24,916 bases of DNA from Kordiimonadaceae bacterium UBA4441 (lineage in GTDB: Bacteria; Pseudomonadota; Alphaproteobacteria; Sphingomonadales; Emcibacteraceae), in assembly GCA_002390425.1 (NCBI GenBank), contig DGPL01000018.1:1-24916 (forward strand), in the 5' to 3' direction. Positions within the stretch are counted from its first letter, which is position 1. Each line of letters begins with the position of its first letter. The position numbers were made by a program, and so were the translations under genes. Below are positions 24,664-24,916 of this stretch, in pieces. The notes beneath the pieces are model-generated. The model was not told the origin of the DNA and searched no databases. It saw only the letters and a list, made by a program, of their open reading frames with translations.

Positions 24664-24710
24664 AAAAAAACAAGAGTTGGAAAATAGAACGTTTTATTTT
24701 CCAGCTCTTG
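24664..24710 (-). terminator. Strong rho-independent terminator of an upstream minus-strand transcript
   Basis: CAAGAGTTGGAAAAT (24671-24685) pairs with ATTTTCCAGCTCTTG (24696-24710) with a single G-T pair, and the stem can extend further into the loop; on the minus strand seven T follow (24670-24664). It lies 137 bp upstream of the amidohydrolase ATG and therefore ends a transcript that comes from the right. The gap 24528-24663 otherwise holds only AT-rich promoter sequence. Confidence 0.85.
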
Positions 24711-24865
24711 TCATGAACAGTTGTTCAATTCTTTAATACTGCATCCTGGCATACTCGCCTCGAAATTTAAAATATATTTTCTAACACTATAAAAAATACA
24801 CCTGCCAAGATTTCCTCATAAGCCACTATGATAACTTACAATTTCATGACGCAGTGTTAGTAACC

Positions 24866-24916
24866 TTAATATGTTAATGTTTCTAGATAATATCTGTATC
24901 CCGTCAGACCAAGTTG
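24866..24916 (-). CDS. Possible 3' end of a gene cut by the window edge
   Basis: On the minus strand one frame is open from the window edge to a TAA at 24868-24866, giving QLGLTGYRYYLETLTY. Seventeen codons are too few to exclude chance in AT-rich DNA. The strong minus-strand terminator 156 bp further on shows that some transcript comes from this side. No family is recognised. The stretch between this stop and the terminator has no well-supported frame, only two very short ATG frames at about 24747 and 24820. Confidence 0.25.
   Translation of the reverse strand, partial: QLGLTGYRYYLETLTY

Noticed and set aside
24747..24788. 13-codon frame MPGCSIKELNNCS before the right-edge terminator
   Set aside because: It has a GAGG in front but is very short, has no recognisable relative, and could be chance; it is not called as a gene.

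Overview
The window reads as a stretch of chromosome from an AT-rich alphaproteobacterium. The strongest lineage markers are CpdR, the single-domain response regulator of the alphaproteobacterial cell-cycle pathway, encoded next to an N-formylglutamate amidohydrolase-family gene; a PAS_5-type sensory protein; and a small RNA carrying the C-rich decamer I remember from the alphaproteobacterial mmgR/suhB family. I cannot place it more closely than this; a low-GC marine lineage such as Kordiimonadales/Emcibacterales is a guess. No prophage, insertion sequence, integron or CRISPR array is visible.

Layout. (1) 1-1642: a tRNA-Arg(CCG) on the minus strand, then a sodium/dicarboxylate symporter on the plus strand ending in a two-way terminator. 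(2) 1652-4633, minus: a Kef-type K+/H+ antiporter interrupted by an in-frame TAA, a typical 2-Cys peroxiredoxin and a small YdhR-like protein. (3) 4766-6157, plus: a MarR regulator and a PldB-like lipase, divergent from the YdhR-like gene across a perfect 12-bp palindrome. (4) 6137-8426, minus: hisN, a PAS_5 protein coupled to an 87-residue conserved-looking protein, a 66-residue single-pass membrane protein, and an unusual non-coding block with four 11-bp phased repeats. (5) 8427-16957: fadH, a glycerophosphodiester phosphodiesterase lipoprotein, typA, a stand-alone GAF protein, a secreted S9 peptidase and an unknown polytopic membrane protein. (6) 16958-18730: a 426-bp gap holding the mmgR-like sRNA gene, then the amidohydrolase and cpdR. 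(7) 18825-24527: pepN behind a long inverted repeat, an HGSNAT/DUF1624 membrane acyltransferase, and a lipoprotein amidohydrolase. The last 389 bp hold a minus-strand terminator and perhaps the tail of another gene.

Most genes are house-keeping or general metabolism: histidine synthesis (hisN), unsaturated fatty-acid oxidation (fadH), peptide turnover (pepN, S9 peptidase), stress translation (typA), and peroxide and electrophile defence (peroxiredoxin; Kef in its intact form). Apart from short pairs (marR-lipase, 87aa-PAS_5, cpdR-pepN) there is no large operon. I found no complete novel multi-gene system. The parts most deserving a second look are regulatory and small-gene features: the kef nonsense codon, the phased repeats with the small membrane-protein leader, the sRNA, the hairpin at the pepN start, and the paired PAS_5/87-aa genes.
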